64,000 bases of DNA from Catenaria anguillulae PL171 (GCA_002102555.1 MCFL01000025.1:124001-188000); one strand, 5' to 3'. Counted from the first letter of the stretch, positions 9,807-21,666 are shown. The notes: generated by a model from the sequence alone, not told the origin. Numbers and translations are program-made.

Positions 9807-11131
9807 TCATGGCAACACTTGGCTTGCTTGCGCCACTTCCACACAATCGCGCAAACGTGACAGCGCGCTGTCACAGAGCTGGCGGTCCCAGCCTTCAATA
9901 CGGCGGCCAAGCTCTGCGTACAACAACAAAGGGCAACATGTGTCCGGGGTCAGTCGCTTGTCATGAGACCAAAGGCAGACAAAAATGGAAATGACAAACC
10001 TGCTTCATGTCATTCAGTTGCGTCTCCATGACGGCCAACATTCCCAACCAGATAAGCATCGAATCCTTGGCGGCTTGAGCACGTGTCGACAATTCGGACG
10101 GCGACGCGCTGAAGAAGTGAATGATTTCTTTTGGCAGAAGGTCACGAATAGCGTCCTCACGCTCGCCAACAGGAAGGCGGAGGAGGATGTGATCAGCCCA
10201 GGTGCGATAAAAAATGTGCTTGGCTGTGATTTCGGGGTGCGTTTCGATGAGCAAGTTGATGAGGTTTTGGTGCACCTCTTCCGATGCTGCGCCAGAGCGG
10301 TCCACGTTGCGCTCAACCAAACATGCATTCTTGAAGAGAACTGCCGAGCGTCCATTCGACGAGGTCCACGATCGCTGATCGATTGGAGTAAGGCCTATCT
10401 ACGGATCACACAAAATGACACGACCGTTCAGTTGAGAATAAACTGAGTGGCACCATAGAACGGAACAAGGAAATGCGGAGTTGTACCAGTTGAGCGCTTA
10501 AAAACCCGTGGAGGAAGGGAGCCATCTGGAAGCGCGACCCAGCGGGGAGCCAACGTATGCGTGTGAGATGACCGCTTGATGTGGATGTAGGCAGGCAACA
10601 TGAGGATATCGCAGGGCCTGGGCGGGGGCAGCGCGTCCACTGCTTGGTTGCATCATCGAAAACAGCCGGGACCTGGAGATGACCCTTGATCTTTTCGTAA
10701 AACTGGCGCGTAAAATCCGCGAGTGTGGTTGCCGTAATGGAAGAATGGTCAAGTTGAACCAATTCGTTGGTAGTCTTGCCTTGGCCGATGAACTGCTTGA
10801 GTAAAACCTCTTCAAACTTGATGGTCACTGGCCGAACTGGGTCATCAAACTCGCCCTGAATTTCAGGTTCTTTGTCCTTCAGTTCGCCTTGGTTGCCGGT
10901 ATTCGCATCCCCGACGCGATCACGGCCACCTTCAACGCCAGCTCTTTCGTCGTGCTCGCCTGCAGCTTCTTGCGACGCTCCAGGCTCTTGTGTCGAATTG
11001 AGCCTGGCCGACGGTGACACGAAGCCCTGCGGCGTTGGCGGTGGTTGCGTAGGGCGAGGTGCAGCCCCCCCCGGCAATTGGCATGGGCGGCGGCTGCTGA
11101 CGTAAGTAAATGGATGTGGGACGCGGGCCAT
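9807..11131 (-). CDS. Unrecognised spliced protein between mobile-element remnants
   Basis: The minus-strand model starts at the ATG at 11131 (context CCACCATGG). A Pro/Ser-rich start is followed by an ordered region (TIKFEEVLLKQFIGQGKTT, FTRQFYEKIKGHLQVP), then after an apparent one-base gap near 10630 by PPPRPCDILMLPAYIHIK. The next exon has NGRSAVLFKNACLVERNVD and ITAKHIFYRTWADHILLRLP and ends NDMKQ at 10000. An 88-nt intron (9912-9999) leads to a last exon with LGRRIEGWDRQLCDSALSRL and a stop at 9807. No domain is recognised. Its setting beside two dead elements and its broken frame suggest a lineage-specific or element-derived gene, possibly decaying. Confidence 0.45.
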
Positions 11132-11925
11132 GGTGGACGGGGTCGTCTGCTGGTGCGGCGTGCAGTCGGGACGGGCTGGCCGACATGCGAGCTTGCGTGC
11201 TGTGCGGACGGGATGAAAGGAACGATGCCGCATCGGCAGGCGAGCACGGAAGAGGGATGTCACGAGCAGCGACTTAATTGAGTGGATGTGATTGGCGACG
11301 ATGCTGGCGAGGTCGACGGCCGGCCGGCCGAAAGCTGCAGCCAACGTGGGGTGGCGAGTGAAGCTGGTTGTGGCGGTCGCATCGGTGTTTGGCGAGTGCA
11401 ATGGGATTGTAGAGTGTGCTTCGAAAACGGTGCCCATTCATTCAGAGAGAAAGGTCACGGAGGAGTGTGAGTTTGGCGTGGCCAAGTTCGAGTCTTCATG
11501 TGTCGTTCTGGCCAACCCCCACACACGTTCATTTATTCACGAAATAATGTGACGAACACTGTGATTGGGTGATTGGTTGATTGGAGAAAAGGACAGCTGA
11601 CGACTTGATCTATGGTCGACCATTCAGTCGCACATATTGCACGAGTACAACAAGTATGATAAGTGCGTGACACATGAATGCAAGCCAAAGAGGAGAAAGA
11701 GGGGACCGATCGAATCGGAGGGCCTGCGAGTGTCTGCCGATCGGCTGCCGATCGGATCGGATCGATCTGATGGGCACGTGTCCGTGTCCGTGTCTGTGTT
11801 CGCACATCTCCGTATTCACCTTTGCATAACCTTTTTCACTTTCGGTTCGATTCCGTCTCGCGTACAATACCAACGGAAACTGGAAGGACCTCACAGGAAT
11901 GAATACTTGACCTCGAGCCTTCAGT
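11132..11925. other. Divergent intergenic region
   Basis: This lies between the minus-strand gene starting at 11131 and COQ6 and probably contains both promoters. It holds a short GATCGG-rich repetitive patch (about 11736-11772) and CGTGTC repeats just after it. No gene is supported. Confidence 0.45.
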
Positions 11926-13458
11926 ATGCTCTTGACCACACTCTCAGCCGCACCCGCAGCCGCAGCCGCAGTCGCCTCGGCCGTCCGTTCCCGCGTCGCT
12001 GCCACTGCCGCCACTGCCACGCGCACCTTGATTCCAGTCTGTTGCCTGCACAATCCCATTCGAAACCTTTCAACTTCAACTGTCCATCCTGTTCCAGTCG
12101 ACCGACAGCTCGACATCGCCATTGTCGGCGCCGGAGTTTCCGGTGCCGCCCTCGCCTGCGCCTTGGGCAACTCACCCATTCTCTCCTCCCACTCCATTGC
12201 CCTCATTGATGCCGGAACCTTGGATCCCACGTCTGCGCTGTATCGGCCAGACCCTGGCCACTTCTCAAACCGCGTCGTCTCACTGGCGCCACGCTCTGTC
12301 CAGTTCCTGCAGTCCCTTGGCGCATGGGACAAGTTGCCCGCGGATCGCAAGCACCCATACTCGTCCATGAAGGTTTGGGACGCCTGTGACAACGGATCGG
12401 CCTCATTCTACTCCTCCGCTGTTGGCGCCGATGCCATTGCACACATGGTTGAAATCCCAGCATTACGGTCCGCCTTGGTTGAGTCCTTGCCGAGCACCGT
12501 CGAACGCATTGCCCCCGCATCGCTTGCCCCTCCCTTTGCGCGCGCGGCCGAATCAACCGACAATTACCCAATCCTGCCCCTGGCCGACGGATCGGCCATC
12601 ACTGCCCGGCTCGTGATTGCTGCCGACGGGGCAGGTTCGCTCATTCGCACACACCTCATGCCTTCGGTGCCCTTCTTTGGCCACGACTACAATGCTGCGG
12701 CCATTGTCGCCACCATGCACATTGAGCCCACGGACAAGGCCCTGGCCAACTCGACCGCCTGGCAACGGTTCCTGCCCACGGGCCCAATCGCCATGCTCCC
12801 GCTCGCACCCAACGTGTCGTCGCTCGTGTGGTCCATGCCGCGCGAGTGCGCATCGGCCTTGCTGGCAAACACGTCGGCCGACGAATTCGCGGCCCTCGTC
12901 AACGCGGCCTTCTTTTATCCGCCCGACGAACTTGAAATGCTCATGCGCGACCCGCGCGCGTGGGGTGACGACCTGATTGGTGCGCTCGAGTGGCGCGACG
13001 GCGTGCACGAGGCCGCCGTTGATTTGGACACGGCCATTTTGCCGCCCTATGTCACGGGCATTGACCCGACGAGTCGTGCTGCGTTCCCGTTGCGCGTCAG
13101 GCATGCTCTCGAGTATACGGGCGACCGGGTCGCGTTGCTCGGCGACGCCGCGCATGTCATTCATCCGCTGGCGGGGCAAGGGTTGAATTTGGGTTTGGCA
13201 GATGCCGAGTGCCTTGCGAGCGTGTTGAGCGAGGCGGCGGCTGAGGGAGCGGATATTGGCCATCCCCATGTGTTGGAGAGGTATCCCAGCAAGCGGTATG
13301 CGGCTAATGCGGCAATGTTGAGTGCGTGTGACGGGTTGCATTACTTGTTTGGCACAGATAGCAGGGTGGTGGCTTGGACCAGGAGTGCGGGATTGAACAC
13401 GTTTGACGGATGGCAGTGGGTCAAGAGGAGGGCCATGCAGTTTGCCATGGGCAAGTAA
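11926..13458 (+). CDS. COQ6: Ubiquinone biosynthesis flavin monooxygenase COQ6
   Basis: One exon of 510 residues. An Ala/Arg-rich presequence of about 55 residues suits mitochondrial import. The FAD-binding Rossmann motif DIAIVGAGVSGAALACAL begins near residue 65. The second FAD motif is AADGAGSLIR, and the third, C-terminal, is LLGDAAHVIHPLAGQGLNLG. This order and length match the UbiH/COQ6 family, which hydroxylates the ring (C5) of the coenzyme Q precursor in the matrix-side CoQ synthome. All cofactor motifs look intact. The gene is unusual here only in lacking introns. Confidence 0.93.
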   Translation: MLLTTLSAAPAAAAAVASAVRSRVAATAATATRTLIPVCCLHNPIRNLSTSTVHPVPVDRQLDIAIVGAGVSGAALACALGNSPILSSHSIALIDAGTLDPTSALYRPDPGHFSNRVVSLAPRSVQFLQSLGAWDKLPADRKHPYSSMKVWDACDNGSASFYSSAVGADAIAHMVEIPALRSALVESLPSTVERIAPASLAPPFARAAESTDNYPILPLADGSAITARLVIAADGAGSLIRTHLMPSVPFFGHDYNAAAIVATMHIEPTDKALANSTAWQRFLPTGPIAMLPLAPNVSSLVWSMPRECASALLANTSADEFAALVNAAFFYPPDELEMLMRDPRAWGDDLIGALEWRDGVHEAAVDLDTAILPPYVTGIDPTSRAAFPLRVRHALEYTGDRVALLGDAAHVIHPLAGQGLNLGLADAECLASVLSEAAAEGADIGHPHVLERYPSKRYAANAAMLSACDGLHYLFGTDSRVVAWTRSAGLNTFDGWQWVKRRAMQFAMGK

Positions 13459-13576
13459 GTTAGTTTGAACCAATTGGGCTGTCACACGTGTATTCAATAT
13501 CATACGCTTTTAAGTACAGGTCGCATTAGCATGACCTCCTGTATCCGATTCCGTTGACGCCAAAACAAACACAGGG

Positions 13577-14826
13577 TCAGTTCCAAGGCGCCTTTCCCAC
13601 CTCTGCATCCCCGGCCTCGACCATCTTTGGCCGCTTACCCATGACCTTGGTCTGCATCTCTGCCATGCGCTCCTGCAACTGCGCCGTGATCCATTGCCGA
13701 TGCAACCGTGGCGACGCCAAGACATCTGCCGGCGGTTGCGTCGATGCCGCATTGGCGCCCAAATACGACGTGAGCGACTCGCCCTGCCCGCGCCATGGAG
13801 CCGTGTCAATTGCATCACCAATTGTGACATGAAGTGCGGAAGCAAACGGGTTGGGCACCCAGCCGCCGTTGAGTGGGTGCATTTTGGCAAAGCCTTGGTG
13901 GTAGATTGGAACCACGAGTGGTGGGAGCTTGGAGTCGATAATGAGACGACCGACGCCCTAGGAATACATGGCAGCGCCGCAAGTTAGTTTGCGGATGCTA
14001 GTTCGTAAAAATGTCAATGTCTGTGCGTACCCATTTGAAGGGCAGCATCGTGTCTTCTTGATGCACTCGCCCTTCCGGGAAGATGTGGACCTGCAGACGG
14101 GAACTCATCGCTTAGTGGCGCTCTTGGTAGGGTGCCATGTCCGCAGCAAGCACAACTGTACCCAATTGCCGTGATTCAACCGATCCACTGCGTAATCCAT
14201 GGCGACTTGGTATACGCCCTTGCCTCGGATGATGGGAATGGCTTTGCCACATGTAAAGAACCAGGACAATGGGCTGCAAAGAGCCGCGAGCGGGTTCATT
14301 TGTGAGCGTGCCGGCAACTTTGTAGAAGCGAGACGAAGCGTACAGGTTTTGGAAGCACAGTTCCTGTGCGCCAAGCGTCCATCGCAAGTCGTCAATCCGG
14401 GACACAAATGTTCGGTTCTTGAGGAGGCCCCACATGACTGGATCATCAACCCTACGGCCGGGACCAGTGTCAGGAAACCTGGAGCAGTCCTGATGAGTGT
14501 CAGGAGCACAAGGCGTACGTCGATGCGTGGTTTGCAACTGCAGGAATTCGTGCGTGTGTACGTCAGAGACACAAGATATTGAGACTATTCAAGTGCTTGA
14601 GTGGACACAACGTACTCGTAATCAGTGGTGTCCCCTTTGGCCGCTCCAGCACGGCAGCGTGCAGTTTTTCGATGCCGTCGAGCTGAACGCCCTTGCCCAA
14701 AGCGACTGTGCCCAGAAAGAGCCGCGACAGCGAGCCGACGGTCCAGGAGACGCCGATTTGGCCCAATTTCCATAGCCGCGTATTGGTGTTGATGGTGAGT
14801 GGGCTGAGCTTGGGCAATACCGTCAT
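13577..14826 (-). CDS. TAZ1: Tafazzin, cardiolipin-remodelling transacylase
   Basis: Six exons give 296 residues with phases agreeing throughout: 14826-14616, 14537-14519, 14451-14344, 14273-14162, 14090-14031 and 13957-13577. The second is a 19-nt microexon. Family signatures in order are LHAAVLERPKGTPLIT, the acyltransferase HxxxxD motif NHASTVDDPVMWGLL (split across the microexon), GKAIPIIRGKGVYQVAMDYA, LNHGNWVHIFPEGRV, and GVGRLIIDSKLPPLVVPIYH. Tafazzins move acyl chains between phospholipids in mitochondrial membranes to mature cardiolipin. The start was set at MTVLPKLSPL; an in-frame ATG at 14931 would add 35 residues. It runs tail to tail with COQ6. Confidence 0.9.
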
Positions 14827-15084
14827 GATGTCTTGCTGGTGGCGAGATTGGAGCCAAGGTCGACGGTGGGTTTTGGTGGTGTTTGGAGACAATCGATACG
14901 GCGGTGGTAGTACCGGCGCTTGCTCATGCATTCAACTAGTCGTATTCATTGCCGAGGGTCTACGCCCGTTTATGCAATTGCATATTGATGGCTGTTGCCT
15001 GGCTGTTGTTTGTGCGCTGCGATGACATGAGACGGCAGTCACTCGCTTGTTGGCTGTTGCCAGGCGAAATTGGTTGTATATTTG

Positions 15085-17956
15085 TCAGTGTCCATGCTCG
15101 CTCAACTCCATCGCCAGGTGATAATCCATGTGCTCAGCCATGCACATTGTGGGAAACTCCTCTCCACACCTTCGACATGTCGACATGCCTGTTCCAGCCT
15201 CGTCATTGTCATCGTCGTTATCGTCGTCGTCGCCATCGTCATCAACCACACCCTTGACATGGTAGTCAACGTCTTGCCCTTGACCTTGGCCCATCCGCGA
15301 CGACTCTGGCTCCCGAAAACACGTTGCCGCATGCTCGGGCAACTTGCCAACGTCCATCATGGCGCGACAGATTGGACACTCGCCCATTTCCTGTGCCGGC
15401 CGACTCTCGGTTGACGCATGATCCAACCTTGGCCGCTGCGTCGGCTTTGTCGGTGCTGCCGACCCAGATCCTTCGACATCTGTAATTGGTCGCTTGGTCG
15501 CCATCGCAGATGACCCTCCGCGCCCCTCACGCTCGTGAAACGCCCAATGCTCCTGCATCAACATGCGCGGATACTCGTCGCGACACACATGACACACTTG
15601 CATCTCAGCGCCATCGCTGTCGTCACGTACCACCTCCTGCACCTCATCGTCATCCTCGTCGCCCTCGCCGTCGCTGCTGCTCGACACGAGCTCAAATGCG
15701 CCTCGAGTCATCTTGCCCTTGATCTTCTCCTTCTTGCTCAGCATGCTCTCGATCGTCGCGGCCGCCCCGGCCTTTTTGCCCGTAAACGCCGTCATCTTTG
15801 TCTGCTTGCCCGCGGCGGCGGCACCGGTGCGCCTCACCTTGCGGTCCTTTTCCAGCAACGCAAAGCCGCCCACGGCCGGTGCGCTCGCGCCAATAAGTTT
15901 TGGCCGCGGGCCACTGGATTTCGTGGCCTTGAGTGCGTCGCGCGCAGCCTTGTCCTTGGCAAGCAGGTCAAACGCGCCGGGGCGGTGCAGGGAGGGGGTT
16001 GCCGATGTGGAGGAAGATGACCGGTGGGCCGTGGGTGGTGGGTGAGGCGAGTCAAGGTGGGAGGGGTGCGCTTGGTACTGAGGAGGTCCATGGGGCGCCT
16101 GAGAGGGTCTAGTGGACGAGACTGATGTGAGTGGCTGGACATGTGAACTTGAGCCGGTGGTGGGCATTAGAGGCGGTCCTTCAGAGCCGGCGTGCTTTTG
16201 TTGCTCAAAGAACGACACGGGCGCGGCCGATGATGAGGATCGCGGCATGTGGGGTGGCGGACTCGACATGCGGTCCGATGAAGCCGATGCAGTGTTATTA
16301 CTGTTGCTGCTGCCACCGCGGATCCACTGGGCAAGCGCATCGGTTGTGTCAATAGACTCGAACGAGTTGACTTGCAGCGACAAGTACTTGCACGGCAAAA
16401 CAGAGCCAACCGAGGTGATGACGGTCATGGCCTTGGCAATGAGTGCATCAGGCGAGTCGCCGACGGCGTGACGGGATGGAAACGACACGGTCTTGGTCTT
16501 TGCGTCGCCCGTATTGGGTTGGACATGAATCTGAACAAACACCGGTAGCAGGACAGGTAAGCAGACACGCCGTAGGGTTAGTCAAGGGGGGAAAACACGT
16601 ACCACCAAGTTCTTTGGCCACCGTGAATGTACGTCCAAATCGTCTCTGACTCGTGTCAAGATCTCGCCCGCAAGGATGGTGACCCAATGCTCAATCTGAT
16701 GCATGCCCGTGGCGAATGGACGCATCTGTTTTGCGGCCAGCATGGACTTTGCCTTGCTTCGAGCGGCCACTGCGCAAATGCAATGGAGTACGTTGAGTGA
16801 GCAACGGAATAGAGAAAAGTGGATGATTCAGCGTGACGCACCTGGTTGATCGCACTCGCCTCGGCAAATCCGGTACAGCCATTGAGCGACGGCAGGATCG
16901 AATTCCAATTGCAAGTCAGCCAAGGTACGCTCGCGCAGCTCAGCGCAAGTCTTGACGCCCATTTGAGATTCGACGTTGGCACCGAGTTTCCCGCCGAGGG
17001 ACCGAATTTTGGATATGGGGAGCGGGGCGAGAAAGTCGAGCGTAGAACAGGTACGCATGGTGGTTTGCTTGTTGGGTTTGTGAAGAGAACTGCAGGGAAG
17101 CGCAAGGATGAGCTCGTAGAGACGACAGCTTCAGTACAAGGATGGACGAATCAATGATGTACCTGCAGAGCTTGGCAATTGTCTTATTGTGAGCGATCCC
17201 TGTAAGGCCAAGCGGCGGTTCCAACACCATAGTGAGTATGGAAAAATGCTGCATGCAAAGTCGAGAGCAACAAAACAACCAACCTGCTGAACAGGTGAGA
17301 TTCAGCTCTTGCAAAATGTCCCTCCTTAGATCGGCCGTCAACTGAGCGGCATGGTAAAGCATGTAGTCACCCCAAGAGATGCTCTCTTCGCTCAAGGGTA
17401 GACTCTCTGAATCAAACAGCTTGCCCAGCGTCTCAGAGTCCCATTCAACCTTGGGTGTCGGCGAGTCTGGAGGTGGATCCAAGGCTAATATCCGATCCAC
17501 GACATCCTGCGTCCAATCCAGGTAGGCCTCGTCAATGGACGCCCGCTCGAAATTCTTTGCTCTCCTTGCGATGACTGCAAAGATTTTTGCCGATGCCCTG
17601 CGGTAGGGTTCCAGCGATACCTTGTGGGTGCTGGGCCGAGGGTTGGTGTGATAACTTGGTTCCGGATTGGAATCGTCGTAGGTTGCAACATGGACGAGCT
17701 TGAGGTCGGGACATTTCGCGAGTGCTTCTTGGACGTTCATGTGACGCTGAATGCCGGCAGCGCGGGCCGCATAGTTGACGGCGATGAGGCCGTTCCATTG
17801 CTGGACGGCGAGCGGAACAGATGCCGGGACGTTCAGGCGGTTTTGTTCAACTTGACAGTAGAAGGCATCGAGGTCGACGTGGGTGATGCAGCGGATGCCC
17901 TTGCACAGGGCGAGGATGGTATCGCGATCCATTGTGTGGTGTGTGATGTATTCCAT
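15085..17956 (-). CDS. RAD30: DNA polymerase eta (Y-family translesion polymerase)
   Basis: Multi-exon gene. The N-terminal exon has the Y-family metal motif THVDLDAFYCQVEQ and the second metal site ASIDEAYLDWT. Later exons hold TGIAHNKTIAKLC, a helix-hairpin-helix-like LPISKIRSLGGKLG region, and a little-finger domain (HQIEHWVTILAGEILTRV; PCKYLSLQVNSFESI). The last exon adds a disordered linker with a PIP-box-like KQTKMTAFTGKK. Three Cys/His fingers follow: CHVCRDEYPRMLMQEHWAFH, CPICRAMMDVGKLPEHAATC, and CRRCGEEFPTMCMAEHMDYH, the last closely resembling the ubiquitin-binding UBZ of pol eta. The enzyme bypasses UV dimers at stalled forks. The start may be 17956 or 17932; internal exon borders were not all fixed. 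Confidence 0.9.
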
Positions 17957-18206
17957 GGCTGTTGATGATACGATTTGATAAATACACTGACGACAGGAGA
18001 CTGAGGGTCAATCTGTTAAAGGACTGGGTCAGTGAGTCACTCGCTTCAACCTTGTCAACCAAGCTGTACAAGGATGTGTTTTTAATCTTTTACTTACATC
18101 GACAATCAGTTCAAGTTGGAGTCGGAGACGCCTGAGGTTGTACTGTTACTGTACAGGGGTGTGTATATATGAGAACTAACCAAAAAGAACAATCTTCGAC
18201 CCATTC
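17957..18206. other. Short intergenic region
   Basis: Promoter side of the polymerase eta gene and 3' flank of SYO1. No gene seen. Confidence 0.4.
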
Positions 18207-20501
18207 TCAACTCCGGTACTCTTGCTCCTTGTACCGCACAAACGCCCTCAAGTTTGTCAATGCCCCATCCAACGCATCCCTCACTGCCCGATTCCGCCTG
18301 CGATCCACGCCCTTGGCCACCGCCTTGACGCCGTCATACGCCGCCTTCAAAATCGCCAACCCCTTCATCTCTTGCCTAAAGACAATGTCATAATCATACC
18401 CCTTGTCGCCGTACACATCGTACACGGCATCCAGCACCTCGGCCAGCACCTCAGGCGCAAGTGTGCTGGGTGTGCGCAGCAAGTTGAGCAAGTGCGGACC
18501 TACAACGCGGTTCCCCTCAATGTGGCCCGGTTGGCGCTTGCCAAGCACGCCAAGAAGACCAATCACCTTGACGCGCGCTTCCGTGTCGGACACGGTCCAG
18601 TACAGCTGCGAAAGGGCCTGGATTTGCGCCAGCGGGACACGCACCCATGAGGCGGCACCCATGTCGGCTTGGGAGTCAAAGTTGCGCAGCAGGCCCCACA
18701 TGGCGCCAACGGCCATGGCAACCAGCTCGGCAGAGCCGTTGGTCGCGTCAAGCACGGCGGCAAGTGCGTCATACAATCCCTGGGTAGTGGCGCGTGGCGA
18801 AATACCCTTGGCACCTGGGGTCATGATGAGGTTGAGCAGCGGGAACGGGTGGCCGTTGCGCTTCTTGACGGGTAAGGCCAGCACCGCAAAAAAGACATTG
18901 TTGAGTACGGCAAGTGCACGAATCCGCAACGTGGTGAGCTGGGTGGCGAGCTCGCCCATATTGTTGGTGGCGTCGTCGGCAAGGTGAGGGAGTTGGGTTT
19001 GCGCAAGGGCAACAAGGGCTGGCACGGTTGCGGCAAACGTGTGCTGGAGCTTTGACCGGGACGAGTTAACCATGTTGACGAGCTCAGCGTCGTCCGTCGT
19101 GGACATGAGCTCGTTGACGCCAACTTCGGCCGCCAAATCGGCAATGAGCGGGTCCTCGGCATCACTGCCATTGCCATCTTCGGGATCCTCGTCGTCCATG
19201 GCCTCGTCCTGCTCCTCGCCCTCCTGCTGCTCATCTTCGGCCCACTCATCACTGTCATTGACACCAGGCTCCACCACATTCGACGTCAAATTGGCCAACA
19301 ACTCGAGCGCGGCCGCCGCACTGGCCGCACGCTGCGTCAGCGCCTCAAACTTCTTGTCAACCGTGCCTTCGACAGGGACTTGGATCTTGCCCTGCTCGGT
19401 ATCCACCTCCATCATGGTGTCGTCAGTCGAGTGCGCACCAGGCTCGGGCGCGCTCGTCAAGTACGTGATGGTTTCTGGAACAAGCTGCTGAGTGGCTTCC
19501 GACGCCAAGTAGGCGTGCAAAAAAGAAAGCACCGTCCCGATCCAGTCGGTGGATTGCGCAACGTTGCGCAAGTTGTAGAGGACGCCGGCGGCGGAGATGC
19601 CGACTTGCGAGTCGATGGATGCGGATTTGGACGTTGCGTCGAGGAATGTGGGCAGAGTGGAGAGCACGTCGGCGGGAATCATGCGGTGAGCAGGGACATT
19701 GTCCTCGGTGAGCACCTCGAGCAACGCCATGGCCGACGTGACGACCGACAGCGGGAACGTGGTAGCCCGCCTCACCACATTCATCAAGAGCAACATGGTT
19801 GTGGGCGCCTGCGTCGTTGCCGAAATAGCTGCCCGAGACGCAACGCAAAGTGCATTCAGCAATGTGAAGGCATTGGTCGTCAGCGGATGCACTGCGCGTC
19901 TCGCATCCTCTTCGGCATTGTTTGCCGCCGGCACGCCTTGCGCTTGCTTGTCAAGGAGCGATCGGCACTCGACCAAGATGCGCTCAATGCCAAGCATGAT
20001 GCCCTTCTTGCCGAGCTCGTTGGCGACGGTCGGGTCGTTGAGGACGAGGTTGCGCAGGGCGCCCGTCATTTCGAGCAAGACTTCGGGGTGCACTTCGATT
20101 TGCAGTGACGAGAGCAAGCGGTCAATGAGGCCCTTGGAGAGCAGGATTTTGCGGTTGGTCGGGTCGGACACCATGTTGGCGACGCCGGCAGCAGCCCAGG
20201 CGCGGTCACCCGCATCCTTGGCAATGAGCTATTGTATCCATGAACAATGCAAGATGATGGTCAATCAATGAATCACAGAACGGTGCGAGACATTTTGCTT
20301 GAGGGAGATGCGAACCTTGGCCAAGAGTGGCACAGACGCGATGGTGGCGGCGTTGCTGTTGGCAGTCTCTGTATCGTCATCGAGCGATGTCTCGTCCATC
20401 ATTTGGTCGACGTCCTTTTGGACCTGGGCCACGGACGCCAAGCCTGTTGGGTTGTGGCGTTGCTTGGTGCCAGAGCGCTTCTTGGTCGGAACTTTTCCCA
20501 T
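18207..20501 (-). CDS. SYO1: SYO1/HEATR3-like ribosomal-protein import adaptor
   Basis: Two exons (20501-20316 and 20228-18207, 87-nt intron) give 735 residues. The N-terminus MGKVPTKKRSGTKQRHNPTG matches the basic, importin-binding start typical of SYO1/HEATR3. The rest is helical ARM/HEAT-type repeats (PTNRKILLSKGLIDRLL, LLEMTGALRNLVLNDPTVAN, PLLNLIMTPG, GLLGVLGKRQPGH). A long acidic insertion (DEWAEDEQQEGEEQDEAMDD) lies in the middle, as in SYO1. SYO1 carries newly made Rpl5 and Rpl11 together with importin beta to the nucleus for 5S RNP assembly. The assignment rests on architecture and the N-terminal motif. Confidence 0.85.
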
Positions 20502-20816
20502 GGTGACGGTGTTTGAGGGCGCAAGCAGTGCGATACGTAGCAGTGGACTATGTGGGTTGCAATGCGATCGTGATGGCCGGCGTCGTCGTCATTGACAGTC
20601 ACCGCGGCCAGAGCCGGGGACGACGAGGACTGCGGGCGTCCTGTGTGCATTCGAGTCATGTGATCCGACGTGAGCTGTGCCCATGCACGTTTTCGCTTGC
20701 AACGCGTCTCGCACTCCCCCAGAACGCCAGCACCCTCCTCCTCTCCCCCTGATGCAATGAAGTTTGCGAATCCATGCACCCTTCAAGGCATATGAGTGAA
20801 AAAAAAACGATTCATC

Positions 20817-21666
20817 ATGACCGCGACATCATCCTCTGGCGCCGCCTCTTCTCGTCCGGGCTCAGCCTCGCTTCTCTGGGCAAAGTATCTCGCTCTGCTG
20901 GCCACTCGCCCAGTCCTCACCAAGGTTGTCCGGAACTATTTCTACGTCGACATCCTTACCCTAACCGTTGGCCTTTCGATCTTATCTCACGCTGTAGGCG
21001 GGCACCTCGGCCACCCTCAACTTTCTCCAAGAAGCCGTCGCCAATGCCCTCGCCACTGACCCCAACGCCTCGTCAGCCGATGCGCTGATCAAGGCAAGCA
21101 AAATGGCGGCGTACGGGCTGCTTGTCTCGGGCCCTCTGGGACACTACCTGTACGATTTGCTGAACAAGGTCTTTGATGGATCGAGTTTGGCGTCAATGGT
21201 GGGTCAACTGGTTGGCGCAAACGTCGCAGTGGCGCCAATTCAAAACGCCGGTTCGTTCGTGTTGACCTTCAAACAGCCCAGGATGACACTGACGACAGAA
21301 CAATGTGCTCAGTATATCTGGCCGCCATGGCGATTCTCGCCGGAAGGCCCAACGTGCTGGACGAAGTTGAGCGTGGATTCATGCCGCTGAGTACGACTCT
21401 TGTTGACGTCAACACTCTCCCGGTATTGGCTACTTATTCCGCCTTTCCTGCTCCTTGGTGATACAGTGAAGCTGACCTGGGCCGTGTTCCCCGTCGTGCA
21501 ACTGATTGCCGTCAAGTTTGTTCCACACGACTTGTGGCTACCCTTTTTCAACATTGTGTCGTTTGTGTTTGGTGTCTACACCAATTTCAAGATCAAGCAA
21601 GAGCACCGCCGGCGCCAGATTGCGGCGGGCAAGAAGAAGGCCGGAGCTACAGCCAAGGACGAGTAG
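20817..21666 (+). CDS. Mpv17/PMP22-family organelle membrane protein
   Basis: Four exons (20817-20924, 20998-21250, 21313-21390, 21467-21666) give 212 residues in consistent phase. Family hallmarks are LLWAKYLALLATRPVLTK near the start, GLLVSGPLGHYLYDLLNKVF, a central APIQNAVYLAAMAILAGR, and near the end LTWAVFPVVQLIAVKFVPHD. Four hydrophobic segments are expected. The C-terminus is basic (RRRQIAAGKKKAG), unlike the short tails of many members. The family occupies mitochondrial inner or peroxisomal membranes and is implicated in small-metabolite permeability. Which of the fungal paralogues (SYM1-like or peroxisomal) this is cannot be told from the sequence. Confidence 0.85.

Noticed and set aside
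10630-10665. A 33-nt intron to explain the break in the unknown minus-strand gene
   Set aside because: 33 nt is a multiple of three, so removing it does not restore the frame, and it is too short for introns in this window.
11835-11860. GGTTCGATTCC, a perfect tRNA B-box-like string
   Set aside because: The flanks do not form a T-arm stem, and no acceptor stem or A box is seen upstream.
12553-13503. 316-codon minus-strand open frame
   Set aside because: Antisense shadow of COQ6.
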